Shown here: in pieces, positions 25,436 through 34,686 of the stretch | Numbering within the stretch: the stretch's first letter is position 1 | Layout of the letters: the number at the start of each line of letters is the position of its first letter | Assembly: GCF_006363815.1 (NCBI RefSeq) | Contig: NZ_RRYT01000030.1 | Coordinates: forward strand, 1 to 55,084 | DNA length: 55,084 bases | Origin: Thermomonospora catenispora | Lineage (GTDB): Bacteria > Actinomycetota > Actinomycetes > Streptosporangiales > Streptosporangiaceae | Direction: 5' to 3' | Program-made: the position numbers and the translations under genes | Notes under the pieces: generated by a model | The model's database searches: none | Told to the model about the DNA's origin: nothing | Seen by the model: only the letters and a program-made list of their open reading frames with translations

Positions 25436-26392
25436 ATGGAGAACAGGAACGTGAGCACCGACGACGGCCCGGCGGGCACCGCCGTGTCCGACCCCCGGGC
25501 CGAGACCTCCGACGCCGCCGAGACCGCCGAGCGGGCCGCGGACGCGGAGAAGGACGCGGAGAAGACCGTGAGCGCCGAGAGGCCCCAGGAGACCGGGCGG
25601 GCCGGCGAGACCGGCGAGACGGCGGCGGAGGCCGAGGAGAACGCGGAGTCCGGGGGGTCCGGAAGGTCCGCGGAGAGCACGGGCGCCGGGGAGCCGGCGG
25701 AGACCGGGCGGGCCGCGAAGACCGACGAGAGCGCGGAGGGCGCGAAGGGCGGGCGGGCCGCGGACGCCGCCGCGGACGCGGAGGAATCCGGGGGCTCCGA
25801 GGACCCCGAGGGCGGCGAGGACGGGTCCGCGGAGGAGAAGGACCCGGCGGAGGACTCGGCGGGCGGCAAGGCCGCGGGCGGGAAGCGGTCGCGCCTGGCG
25901 TGGGTGCGGAACCCGCTGGTGATCGCGCTGGTGCTGGTGGTGGCCGGGACGGCGCTGATGGTGCGGGCCGCCCAGCTGCGCGGCAGCGACGCCGCCCAGA
26001 ACCGGGCGCTGACCGACGTCGAACGCACCGAACGGGTGATCGGCGACATCAGCAACGACATCGCCCGGATCTTCTCCTACACCTACGCCGACACCGCCAC
26101 CACCGAGCAGGCCGCCCGCGAAGTGCTGGCCGGGCGGGCGGCCGACCAGTACCGCACCCTGTACGCCCAGGTGAAGCAGCAGGCGGGCAAGCAGCGGCTC
26201 ACCCTGACCAGCCGGGTCGTGCGGGCCGGGGTGATCAGCATGACCGACCGGGAGGCCCGGCTGCTGATCTTCCTGGACCAGACGGTGCGGCGCCGCGACA
26301 AGCCCGCCGGCACCACCGCCGCCGCCCAGCTCGTGGTCACCGCCCGGTTCGCCGACGAGCAGTGGCGCATCGTCGACATCCGGGCACGCTGA
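25436..26392 (+). CDS. Mce-associated membrane protein with long acidic N-terminus, type B (copy 1)
   Basis: 318 residues from the ATG at 25436; a GTG at 25451 with GGAG nine bases upstream is an alternative. Residues 1-145 are an unusually long Glu/Ala/Asp/Gly-rich disordered cytoplasmic segment. The helix is about 160-180 (PLVIALVLVVAGTALMVRAA). The external domain is Mas-like (NDIARIFSYTYADTATTEQA, then RQARLLIFLDQTVRR-type strand and EQWRIVDI). The protein at 26990 shares the domain (FSYRYTDMAKTEQAA). It follows the type A gene after 2 bp. Confidence 0.78.
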   Translation: MENRNVSTDDGPAGTAVSDPRAETSDAAETAERAADAEKDAEKTVSAERPQETGRAGETGETAAEAEENAESGGSGRSAESTGAGEPAETGRAAKTDESAEGAKGGRAADAAADAEESGGSEDPEGGEDGSAEEKDPAEDSAGGKAAGGKRSRLAWVRNPLVIALVLVVAGTALMVRAAQLRGSDAAQNRALTDVERTERVIGDISNDIARIFSYTYADTATTEQAAREVLAGRAADQYRTLYAQVKQQAGKQRLTLTSRVVRAGVISMTDREARLLIFLDQTVRRRDKPAGTTAAAQLVVTARFADEQWRIVDIRAR

Positions 26393-26413
26393 AGCCCGAA
26401 CGAGGAGCACACC

Positions 26414-26968
26414 TTGGCACGCATCATCGCCCGGCTGCCCCGCCCGGACGACCCGGTCCGGACGACGGCGCTGACCCTGCTGGTCATCGCGGCCCTGTGC
26501 GCGGCGTGGTTCGGCTGGTCCTGGTACAGCGCCGCGCACGACGAGGAGCTGGCCTACTCACGCACCCGCGAGGAGGTGCTCCGGACCGGGGAGCAGGCGG
26601 TCCAGAACCTCAACACGCTGGACTACCGCAACATCGACGCCGGCCTGAAGGTCTGGCTGGACTCCTCCACCGGCGACCTGAACAAGCAGATCAGCGGGAG
26701 CCGGACGAGCTTCGCCGACAAGGTCCGGCAGGCGCGGACCGTCACCAGCGCCCGGGTGCTGGAGAGCGCGCTGACCGAACTGGACACCCGGTCGGGCAAA
26801 GCGGTCATCATGGTGGCGTTGCAGATCACCGTCACCCCGCAGGAGGGAAAAGCGGTCACCAAGCAGAGCCGGATGCTGGGTGAGCTGACCCGCACCCGCG
26901 CCGGCTGGAAGCTCAGCGCGCTGGAGCCGGCCTCGGTCGGCGACACCGGCGGCGCACCCGCCCAGTGA
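26414..26968 (+). CDS. Mce-associated membrane protein, type A (copy 2)
   Basis: 184 residues from a TTG start with GAGGAG seven bases upstream. Helix about 20-40 (LLVIAALCAAWFGWSWY). The outer domain matches copy 1 along its length: TREEVLRTGEQAVQNLNTLD, LKVWLDSSTGDL against LRAWLEASTGSL, TELDTRSG, and AGWKLSAL. It lies between the two type B genes, giving the A-B-A'-B' order. Confidence 0.8.
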   Translation: MARIIARLPRPDDPVRTTALTLLVIAALCAAWFGWSWYSAAHDEELAYSRTREEVLRTGEQAVQNLNTLDYRNIDAGLKVWLDSSTGDLNKQISGSRTSFADKVRQARTVTSARVLESALTELDTRSGKAVIMVALQITVTPQEGKAVTKQSRMLGELTRTRAGWKLSALEPASVGDTGGAPAQ

Positions 26969-26989
26969 CCCCTGGAGAGGACGACACCG

Positions 26990-27730
26990 ATGCCCATTCC
27001 CCACCACGTCCTCCAGCAGCGGCGGCGCGGCGGCGCGACGCTCGGCCGGGACGCCCGCAGGGAGGCCGCCGAGCCGGAGGAGCCGATCCGCCCCGCGGAC
27101 GCCGAGAGCGCCGGGGAGGCCGAGGAGAAGAAGCCCGCCGCGGCCTCCGCGCCGGGACGGGAGGAGACGGAAGAGAAGAAGGAGACCGCCCCCGGGCGGG
27201 TCGCCCGGCTGCGGGCGCTGCTGGACCGGCCGGTCGCCCTCGGGGTCGCCACGGTGCTGCTCGGGGCGGTGGCCGCCTGGTCGGCGGTGCAGGCCGACCG
27301 GCTGCGCAGCGGATCGGTCGCCGAGAACGTCGCGCTCACCGACACCGCCCTCACCAGCGAGGTCAAGGGCCAGCTCGGGGACGCGGTGAACGAGCTGTTC
27401 TCCTACCGCTACACCGACATGGCCAAGACCGAGCAGGCCGCCAAACGGCTGCTCACCGGCAAGGCCGTGCAGCAGTACCAGAACATGATGGCGCCGATCC
27501 GGCAGCAGGCCGCCGAGCAGAAGCTGGTGCTCACCACCACCGTCACCGACAGCGGCGTGCGGATGCTGTCCGAAGACCGCGCCCGGGTGCTGTTCTTCGT
27601 GGACCAGCGCAGCACCCGCACCGCGAAGGAGGAGACCACCTACGCGGGGGCGATGCTGGCGGTGGACGCGGTCAAGGTCGGCGACGCCTGGAAGATCAGC
27701 AACATCGACACGCTCGACGTCCCCCGCTGA
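26990..27730 (+). CDS. Mce-associated membrane protein, type B (copy 2)
   Basis: 246 residues from the ATG at 26990 (GGAGAGGA upstream). The acidic/charged cytoplasmic segment is shorter (1-72), then helix about 85-103 (LGVATVLLGAVAAWSAVQA) and a Mas-like domain with ELFSYRYTDMAKTEQAAKRL, ARVLFFVDQRSTR and DAWKISNID, all parallel to the protein at 25436. It is the last gene of the operon; a short hairpin and a convergent gene follow. Confidence 0.78.
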   Translation: MPIPHHVLQQRRRGGATLGRDARREAAEPEEPIRPADAESAGEAEEKKPAAASAPGREETEEKKETAPGRVARLRALLDRPVALGVATVLLGAVAAWSAVQADRLRSGSVAENVALTDTALTSEVKGQLGDAVNELFSYRYTDMAKTEQAAKRLLTGKAVQQYQNMMAPIRQQAAEQKLVLTTTVTDSGVRMLSEDRARVLFFVDQRSTRTAKEETTYAGAMLAVDAVKVGDAWKISNIDTLDVPR

Positions 27731-27733
27731 CCC

Positions 27734-27750
27734 GCCGCCGGGCCGGCGGC
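27734..27750. terminator. Short stem between the convergent mce operon and aminotransferase gene
   Basis: GCCGCC-N5-GGCGGC fills most of the 27-bp gap between the two convergent stops, so it could serve both directions. The stem is only 6 bp. Confidence 0.4.
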
Positions 27751-27757
27751 CGGCCGG

Positions 27758-28972
27758 TCAGCTCGGCCAGCGGCGGGTCAGGAACGTTCCGATGCGGGTG
27801 ATGGCGTCCTCCAGCTCGGCGGCCCACTGCAGGGTCACGATCCGGAAGTGGTCCGGCCGCGGCCAGTTGAAGCCGGTGCCCTGCACCAGGAGGATCTTCT
27901 CCTCCTCCAGCAGGTCCAAGATGAGCCGCTGGTCGTCCTCGATCGGGTAGACCTCCGGGTCCAGGCGCGGGAACGCATACAGCGCGCCCTTAGGCTTGAC
28001 GCAGCTCACCCCGGGGATCTCGTTCAGCAGCTTCCACGCCCGGTCGCGCTGCTCGCCGAGCCGGCCGGTGGGCAGCACCAGCTCCTCGATGCTCTGGTTG
28101 CCGCCGAGCGCCGCCTGGATCGCGTACTGGGCGGGCACGTTCGCGCACAGCCGCATGTTGGCCAGGATGTCCAGGCCCTCGATGTAGGACTCGGCGTGGT
28201 CCTTGGGGCCCGACAGCACCACCCAGCCGGAACGGAACCCCGCCACCCGGTAGTTCTTCGACAGCCCGCCGAAGGTCAGGCACAGCAGGTCGGGGGCCAG
28301 GGTGGCGATCGGCACGTGCTCGGTGCCGTCGTAGAGCACCCGGTCGTAGATCTCGTCGGAGAAGATGATCAGGCCGTGCCGGCGGGCGATCTCGGTGATC
28401 CGGGTCAGCACCTCGCGGGAGTAGACCGCGCCGGTGGGGTTGTTCGGATTGATGATCACCAGCGCCTTGGTGCGGTCGGTGATCTTGGATTCGATGTCGT
28501 CCAGGTCGGGGGACCAGTCGGCCGCCTCATCGCACAGGTAGTGCACCGGGGTGCCGCCGGCCAGGCTCACGCAGGCGGTCCACAGCGGATAGTCCGGCGC
28601 CGGGATCAGCACCTCGTCGCCGTTGTCCAGCAGCGCCTGCAAGGTCATCTGGATCAGCTCGGAGACGCCGTTGCCGAGGTAGACGTCCTCCACGTCCAGG
28701 CCCTCGATGCCGATCCGCTCATAGTGCTGCACGATGGCGCGGCGGGCCGGGAGGATCCCCTTGGAATCGCTGTAGCCGTGCGCCACCGGCAGGTTCCGGA
28801 TCATGTCCTGCAGGATCTCCGGCGGAGCCTCGAAGCCGAACGGGGCCGGGTTGCCGATGTTCAGCTTGAGGATCTTGTGGCCCTCGGCCTCGAGCTGGCT
28901 GGCCCGCTTGAGGACCGGCCCGCGGATGTCGTAGCAGACGTTCCTGAGCTTCTCCGACTGGGTGACCTGCAT
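27758..28972 (-). CDS. PLP-dependent aminotransferase, AlaT/AlaA type
   Basis: 404 residues from the ATG at 28972 (a TTG at 28981 is possible). Class I/II fold: IINPNNPTG at 173-181, DEIYDRVLYDG near 206-216, and the PLP-binding Lys239 in GGLSKNYR; the Arg in FRIVTL near the end binds the substrate carboxylate. The sequence LRNVCYDIRGPVLKRA at the start is characteristic of the AlaA/AlaT alanine (pyruvate-glutamate) transaminase group. It is convergent with the mce operon and probably monocistronic. The exact amino acid preference is inferred from the family. Confidence 0.88.
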   Translation of the reverse strand: MQVTQSEKLRNVCYDIRGPVLKRASQLEAEGHKILKLNIGNPAPFGFEAPPEILQDMIRNLPVAHGYSDSKGILPARRAIVQHYERIGIEGLDVEDVYLGNGVSELIQMTLQALLDNGDEVLIPAPDYPLWTACVSLAGGTPVHYLCDEAADWSPDLDDIESKITDRTKALVIINPNNPTGAVYSREVLTRITEIARRHGLIIFSDEIYDRVLYDGTEHVPIATLAPDLLCLTFGGLSKNYRVAGFRSGWVVLSGPKDHAESYIEGLDILANMRLCANVPAQYAIQAALGGNQSIEELVLPTGRLGEQRDRAWKLLNEIPGVSCVKPKGALYAFPRLDPEVYPIEDDQRLILDLLEEEKILLVQGTGFNWPRPDHFRIVTLQWAAELEDAITRIGTFLTRRWPS

Positions 28973-29039
28973 GGCAGTCAAGCCTAACCAGCGCGCGAAA
29001 TGCGATTCACGGCGGCCGAGGCCATAGGCGGGAAACCTC

Positions 29040-29185
29040 CGCCGTGCTCGGCGTGTCGCGCTCCCGCCCCGGCCCGCGTCCCGGCGGTCACTCCCCGGTG
29101 ATCGCGCCCCGGTGGTCGCGTCGTGACGATCACTCCTCGGCGGTCGCGTCCCGGCGATCGCTCCCGGCGGGTCGCGTCATGGTGC
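29040..29185. repeat. Short degenerate CGGTCGCG-type repeats
   Basis: Between the helicase stop and the aminotransferase start, units like CCCGGCGGTCAC and CGGTCGCGTC recur about seven times at irregular 15-20 base intervals. No gene is present. Confidence 0.4.
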
Positions 29186-31399
29186 TCACGTCCCGGCGGT
29201 CACCGCCGCGTCCAGCCGGCGCAGCGCCCCCCGCACCACCTCCGGGTCGGTGGTCGCCCAGAACGGCGGCAGCGAGGACTTCAGGAACGCCCCGTAGCGG
29301 GCGGTGGCCAGCCGCGGATCCAGCACCGCCACCACCCCCCGGTCGTCCATCGACCGCAGCAGCCGCCCCGCCCCCTGCGCCAGCAGCAGCGCCGCGTGCG
29401 TGGCCGCCACCGCCATGAACCCGTTGCCGCCCCGCGCCGCCACCGCCCGCTGCCGCGCCGACGCCACCGGGTCGTCGGGCCGGGGGAAGGGGATCCGGTC
29501 TATGATCACCAGTTGCAGGGAGGGGCCCGGCACGTCCACCCCCTGCCACAGCGACAGCGTCCCGAACAGCGAGGTCCGTTCCTCGGCGGCGAACTGCTTC
29601 ACCAAGAGCGGGGTCGCGTCGTCCCCCTGGCACAGCAGCGGATGCGGCAGCAGCTCCCGCAGCTCCTCGGCGGCCTGTCGGGCCGCCCGCATCGACGAGA
29701 ACAGCCCCAGCGTCCGTCCGCCCGCCGCCTCGATCAGCTCCCTGATCTCCGTCAGGTACTCCTTCGGCAGCCCGTCCCGCCCCGGCTGCGGCAGATGCCG
29801 CGCCACGTACAGGATCCCCGACCGGGCGTGGTCGAACGGCGAGCCCGCGTCCAGGCACGTCCACCGGATCGGCCTCTCCGCGCCGTCGGCGTCGCCCGCG
29901 GTGTCCACGCCGTTCGCGGCCTGCGCCGCGGCCGTGCCGTCCGCGGCGTCCGCGGCGGTCGCGTCGTTCGGGCCGGTCGCGTGCTTCGCGGCGTTCGCGG
30001 CGCCGCGGGGCGCGGCGCGGCCGGTCCCGGCCGACAGCGGGGGGAGGCCCCACTGCCGGGCCAGCGGCTCGAAGGAGCCGCCCAGCGTCAGCGTGGCGGA
30101 GGTCAGGATCGTGGTGCGGGACTGGAACAGCGCCTCGCGCAGCAGCCCGCCCACGCCGATGGGGGCGATGTACAGCGTGGGCGGACGCGGAGCCCGGTCG
30201 GCGGGCGCCCCCGGGCCGGGCTTGTCGAGCCAGACCACGTCCTGGCGGGCGGAGATCTCCGGCTCGAACGACTCCAGGACCCGGACGGCGGTGTCGTGCA
30301 GCTCCTCCACGGCGGCCCGGGCGGCACGCCGGGCGGCCAGACCGGCTGGATCCTCACCGTCCCCCGCCCCCGTCTGACGGTCCGAGCCCAACGCGGTCAG
30401 GCAGGTGTGGGCGGCGTCCCGCACCGCCGCCAGAGCACCCCCCAGGGCGGGGGAGAGCACGTCCATCCGGCCCGCCGGGAGATCCTCCAGCAGGACCGCC
30501 AGCCCTTCGGCGGCCTCCTTGAGCCGGTCGGCCAGCCCTTCTTCGATGAGCCTGCCGCAGCGGCGGGCCGCGGCCTCCCCGGCGGGGCCGCTGAGCGCGC
30601 CGGTGGCGACCGAGGTGACCCGGTCCACCAGCTCGTGCGCCTCGTCGACGATCACCACGTCGTGCTCGGGCAGCACCGAGAACTCCTCCAACGCGTCGAT
30701 CGCCAGCAGCGCGTGATTGGTGACCACGATGTCGGCCTCGCCCGCCTCGGCCCGCGCCAGCTCGGCGAAACAGGACGCGCTGTGCGGACAGCGGTGGGCC
30801 CCCAGGCACTCGCGGGCGGTCACGGAGACCTGCCGCCACGCCTGCTCGCTCACCCCCGGCACCAGCTCGTCCCGGTCGCCGGTGACGGTCTCCTCCGCCC
30901 ACTCGTGCAGCCGCTTGACCTGCCGGCCCAGCGCCGACAACTGCTGCGGGTCGAACAGCCCCGCCTCCTCCGGCTCGTCCGGGACCCCGGCCTGCACCCG
31001 GTGCAGGCACAGATAGTTGCGGCGGCCCTTGAGGATCGCGTACCGGGGCTCCCTGCCCAGCAGCGGCGTCAACGCCTCCGCCAGCCGCGGCAGGTCGCGG
31101 TCCACCAGCTGACGCTGCAACGCGATCGTCGCGGTGGACACCACCACCGTGGAGCCGCTCTCCACCGCATGCCGGATCGCGGGCACCAGATAGGCCAGCG
31201 ACTTGCCGGTGCCCGTCCCGGCCTGCGCGGCCAGATGCTCCCCGGTGGCGATGGCGCGGTCGACGGCCTCGGCCATCTTCACCTGACCGGGGCGTTCCAC
31301 GCCCCCGATCGCCGCGACCGCGGCGGCCAGCAGCGTGGCCGTGTCGGGAACGCGGTCCTCACCCGGGCTCGACAGATCTGCGGAGGACACGTCGGCCAA
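29186..31399 (-). CDS. dinG: DinG/XPD-family ATP-dependent DNA helicase
   Basis: 737 residues from a TTG at 31399 (GGCGGG upstream). Superfamily 2 helicase: Walker A AGTGTGKS at 60-67, DEAH box in VIVDEAHEL, and the C-terminal QGAGRLLRS motif VI. Cysteines in NYLCLHR and in ECLGAHRCPHSASC lie where DinG and XPD proteins hold a 4Fe-4S cluster. DinG unwinds forked, D-loop, G-quadruplex and RNA-DNA structures and is often damage-linked. An Ala/Asp-rich low-complexity insert (AANAAKHATGPNDATAADAA) sits in the middle. No SOS box is seen in front. The 90 bp to the divergent acylase gene must hold both promoters. Confidence 0.88.
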   Translation of the reverse strand: MADVSSADLSSPGEDRVPDTATLLAAAVAAIGGVERPGQVKMAEAVDRAIATGEHLAAQAGTGTGKSLAYLVPAIRHAVESGSTVVVSTATIALQRQLVDRDLPRLAEALTPLLGREPRYAILKGRRNYLCLHRVQAGVPDEPEEAGLFDPQQLSALGRQVKRLHEWAEETVTGDRDELVPGVSEQAWRQVSVTARECLGAHRCPHSASCFAELARAEAGEADIVVTNHALLAIDALEEFSVLPEHDVVIVDEAHELVDRVTSVATGALSGPAGEAAARRCGRLIEEGLADRLKEAAEGLAVLLEDLPAGRMDVLSPALGGALAAVRDAAHTCLTALGSDRQTGAGDGEDPAGLAARRAARAAVEELHDTAVRVLESFEPEISARQDVVWLDKPGPGAPADRAPRPPTLYIAPIGVGGLLREALFQSRTTILTSATLTLGGSFEPLARQWGLPPLSAGTGRAAPRGAANAAKHATGPNDATAADAADGTAAAQAANGVDTAGDADGAERPIRWTCLDAGSPFDHARSGILYVARHLPQPGRDGLPKEYLTEIRELIEAAGGRTLGLFSSMRAARQAAEELRELLPHPLLCQGDDATPLLVKQFAAEERTSLFGTLSLWQGVDVPGPSLQLVIIDRIPFPRPDDPVASARQRAVAARGGNGFMAVAATHAALLLAQGAGRLLRSMDDRGVVAVLDPRLATARYGAFLKSSLPPFWATTDPEVVRGALRRLDAAVTAGT

Positions 31400-31488
31400 C
31401 GCTACCCGCCCGGGTGTCCTCGTGTGCGCACCGAATCGGGATCTCCTGTCCTAAGCTGCGGAAATCCCCCGCGTGGAAGGAGCCCCGA

Positions 31489-34191
31489 GTGAGTCTTTTC
31501 CAACGTCGCCGCCGCCCTGATCCGGCCGCGGAACCGGCGGAGGAGGGCACCGGCCGCCCCGGACCGGACGAGCCCGGCGAACCCGCCGGCGCACGCCCGG
31601 ACAAGGACCCGGCCGCGGGTCCGGAGGAAGGCACGGAGCCGGGGACGGACCCGGAAGAAGGCCGGGAGAAGGGCCCGGAGGGGCCGCGGGAGGAAGGAAC
31701 GGGGAGAACCCCCCGACGCAGGCTGCCCGGGCCGGCGCGCTGGGCGGTGCGCGTCCTCGCGGCGCTGCTGGCGCTGGTCCTGGTGGCGACGCTGTGGGGG
31801 GTGTGGACGGTGCGCCGCTCCTTCCCCTCCCTGGAGGGCGAGATCCGGCTGCCGGGCCTGACGGCCGCGGTCACCGTGCACCGCGACCGATGGGGGATCC
31901 CGCACATCTACGCCGAGACCGGCGAGGACCTGATGCGGGCGCAGGGGTACGTGCACGCCCAGGACCGGTTCTGGGAGATGGACCTGCGGCGGCACATCAC
32001 CGCCGGACGGCTGTCGGAGCTGTTCGGCGAGACCACCCTGGAGACCGACAAGGTCGTCCGCACCATGGGATGGCGGCGGATCGCCGAACAGGAGATCGCG
32101 CTGCTGGCCCCCGACACCCGGCGCTACCTGGAGGCCTACGCCGAGGGCGTGAACGCCTGGCTGCGACGGCACCCCAAGACCGCCGCCCAGAGCCTGGAGT
32201 ACGCCGTGCTGGGCTTCCAGCGCTCCGGCTATGAGCCCGAGCCGTGGACCCCCGCCGACTCGGTGGCCTGGCTGAAGGCGATGGCCTGGGACCTGCGCTC
32301 CAACATGGAGGACGAGCTCGGCCGCGCCCTGGCCGCCACCAAGGTCCCCGCCGAACGGGTGGCCCAGCTCTACCCCGACTACGACCACTCGCGCTGGCCG
32401 TCGATCGTCACCGGCGGGAAGGTCGACGACGGCGAGTTCCGGCCCGCCGGGGAGGCCGCCCGCGCCCGGGTGCTCAGCTCCTCCCTCCGCGACGCCCTGG
32501 AGGGAGTGCGGCGTGCGGCCGAGGCGATGCCCACGATGATGGGCAACGGCGCGCCCGGCATCGGCTCCAACTCCTGGGTGGTCGCCGGCTCCCGCACCGC
32601 CACCGGCAAGCCGCTGCTGGCCAACGACCCGCACCTGGCGCCCAGCATCCCCTCCATCTGGTACCAGGCCGGCCTGCATTGCACCCGGGTGTCGCGGGAG
32701 TGCCCGTTCGACGTCACCGGGTTCACCTTCTCCGGCCTGCCCGGCGTGGTCATCGGGCACAACGGGCGGATCGCCTGGGGATTCACCAACCTCGGTCCCG
32801 ACGTCACCGACCTGTACCTGGAGAAGGTGACCGGCTCCACCTACGAGTACAAGGGCGAGCGGCTCCCGCTGCAGACCCGGGTCGAGGAGATCAAGGTGGC
32901 CGGAGGCGACCCGGTGCGGATCACCGTGCGCTCCACCCGCCACGGTCCGCTGATCTCCGACGTGCTGAAGGACGCCGAGACCGCCGGCCGCGGCATGGCC
33001 GTGGCGCTGCGGTGGACGGCGCTGGAGCCCCGTCCCGTCGCCGACGCCATCGTGGCCATGAACACGGCGCAGAACTGGGAGCAGTTCCGCGCGGCGGCGG
33101 CCAAGCTCGAGGTGCCGGCGCAGAACCTGGTGTACGCCGACGTCGACGGCAACATCGGCTACCAGGCGCCCGGACGCATCCCGGTGCGCGCCAAGGGCGA
33201 CGGCACCTGGCCGGTGCCCGGCTGGACGGGAGAGCACGAATGGGAGGGCTACATCCCGTTCGAGGAGCTGCCCAGCGTCTACAACCCGCGGAGCGGCTAC
33301 ATCGTCACCGCCAACAACTCCGTCATCGGCCCCCAGTACCGGCACCTGCTGACCAAGGACTGGTCGTACGGGTACCGCGCCCAGCGGATCGATGAGCTGC
33401 TGCGCTCGGCGACCGGCCTGGACGCGGCCGCGATGGGGCGGATCCAGATGGACGACCGCAACGGGTTCGCGCCCGTGCTGGTGCCGCACCTGCTGCGGGT
33501 GGGCGGCCCCGACATCTCCCTCCTGCGGGACTGGGACCACCGGCAGGGGCGGGACTCGGCGCCCGCGGCGTACTTCAACGCCGTCTGGCGGCACCTGCTG
33601 CTGCGGACGTTCAACGACGAGCTGCCCGAGGGGGCGCGCCCCGACGGCGGCGATCGGTGGTTCGAGGTCGTCCGGGCGCTGCTGGACCGGCCCGAGGACC
33701 CCTGGTGGGACGACGTGCGCACCCCGGCCAAGGAGACCCGGGACGACATCCTGCGCCGCGCCGTGGCCGACGCCCACGCCGAGCTGACCGAGCGGCTGGG
33801 CTCCCGGGCGCGCGAATGGAAGTGGGGCGAGCTGCACACGCTGACGCTCACCAACAGCACGTTCGGCACCTCGGGGATCGCGCCCATCGAGTGGCTGTTC
33901 AACCGCGGCCCGCTGAAGCTGTCGGGCGGCTCGTCGATCGTGAACGCCACCGGCTGGGACGCCCAGAAGGGGTACGAGGTCACCTGGGTGCCGTCCATGC
34001 GGATGGTGGTGGACCTGGCCGACATGGACCGCTCGCGGTGGATCAACCTGACCGGGGCGTCGGGACACGCCTTCCACGGCAACTACCACGACCAGGCGGA
34101 GCTGTGGGCCACCGGCCGCACGATCCCGATGCGCTCCGATCCCGCATCGGTGCGCCGCGCGGCCGAGCACACCCTCACGCTGACGCCGTGA
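31489..34191 (+). CDS. Membrane-anchored penicillin-acylase-family Ntn hydrolase
   Basis: 900 residues from the GTG at 31489, chosen for GGAAGGAG seven bases upstream. Residues 1-80 are a Pro/Glu/Gly-rich cytoplasmic segment, 85-106 a transmembrane helix (AVRVLAALLALVLVATLWGV), and the rest a penicillin-amidase domain outside the cell. The fold has VHRDRWGIPHIYAE, then QGYVHAQDRFWEMDLRRH. The precursor should self-cleave before Ser360 in GIG-SNSW, making that Ser the N-terminal nucleophile. The beta chain continues with LLANDPHL and GHNGRIAWGFTN, and late catalytic Asn (NNSVIGP). The family cleaves amides of beta-lactams, acyl-homoserine lactones or other N-acyl compounds; this substrate is unknown. 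Confidence 0.88.
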   Translation: MSLFQRRRRPDPAAEPAEEGTGRPGPDEPGEPAGARPDKDPAAGPEEGTEPGTDPEEGREKGPEGPREEGTGRTPRRRLPGPARWAVRVLAALLALVLVATLWGVWTVRRSFPSLEGEIRLPGLTAAVTVHRDRWGIPHIYAETGEDLMRAQGYVHAQDRFWEMDLRRHITAGRLSELFGETTLETDKVVRTMGWRRIAEQEIALLAPDTRRYLEAYAEGVNAWLRRHPKTAAQSLEYAVLGFQRSGYEPEPWTPADSVAWLKAMAWDLRSNMEDELGRALAATKVPAERVAQLYPDYDHSRWPSIVTGGKVDDGEFRPAGEAARARVLSSSLRDALEGVRRAAEAMPTMMGNGAPGIGSNSWVVAGSRTATGKPLLANDPHLAPSIPSIWYQAGLHCTRVSRECPFDVTGFTFSGLPGVVIGHNGRIAWGFTNLGPDVTDLYLEKVTGSTYEYKGERLPLQTRVEEIKVAGGDPVRITVRSTRHGPLISDVLKDAETAGRGMAVALRWTALEPRPVADAIVAMNTAQNWEQFRAAAAKLEVPAQNLVYADVDGNIGYQAPGRIPVRAKGDGTWPVPGWTGEHEWEGYIPFEELPSVYNPRSGYIVTANNSVIGPQYRHLLTKDWSYGYRAQRIDELLRSATGLDAAAMGRIQMDDRNGFAPVLVPHLLRVGGPDISLLRDWDHRQGRDSAPAAYFNAVWRHLLLRTFNDELPEGARPDGGDRWFEVVRALLDRPEDPWWDDVRTPAKETRDDILRRAVADAHAELTERLGSRAREWKWGELHTLTLTNSTFGTSGIAPIEWLFNRGPLKLSGGSSIVNATGWDAQKGYEVTWVPSMRMVVDLADMDRSRWINLTGASGHAFHGNYHDQAELWATGRTIPMRSDPASVRRAAEHTLTLTP

Positions 34192-34686
34192 CCGCACGTC
34201 CCGCCCCTTGAGGCCCGCGAACGCGTCCGGGGCGTGCACGGCGGCGAACGCCGGCACGCCCCGGACGCCGAGGGCGGATCCCTTCCAACCTGCACGGATC
34301 CAGTGCGGAACCGCGGCACACTCCGGGCGCCGGGGCGGACAAGCTGACCGACCTGCTCGACACCGCCGCCGCGCGGCACGCCCCGGACGCCGAGGGCGGC
34401 CCCTCGACGCACCGTCGGCCCCGCAGGCGCGGGCGCTCCCCGGACGCCGCCGGGCACGGGGCCTGACGGGCGGGGCGGGGAGTGCGGGGAGCGGCGCGAC
34501 GGGTCGGCCGGCGGATCGCCGCGGCGTCGGGTGCTGCTCTGCGGTGGGCGCCGGGCAGCGGACCACGGAGACGCCGGGCAGGCGGGTCGCGGCGGAGTCG
34601 CGGCGGATCGACCGCAGTGGTGAACGGTCGTCCACAATCGACCGCATGTGTTCTGCTCTGCGGCCGGCGTTGCCAGGCTCGAGGGC
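34192..34686. other. 495-bp gap with a 26-bp direct repeat
   Basis: A 26-bp sequence (CGGCACGCCCCGGACGCCGA plus GGGCGG) is perfectly repeated at 34252-34277 and 34374-34399. Flanking sequence can be read as ADKLTDLLDTAAARHAPDAE in one frame, which may be the decayed end of a gene, but no start or complete product is supportable. Confidence 0.4.

Noticed and set aside
34252-34399. CRISPR-like array
   Set aside because: Only two copies of a 26-bp repeat with one spacer of 96 bp and no cas genes; an ordinary direct repeat.
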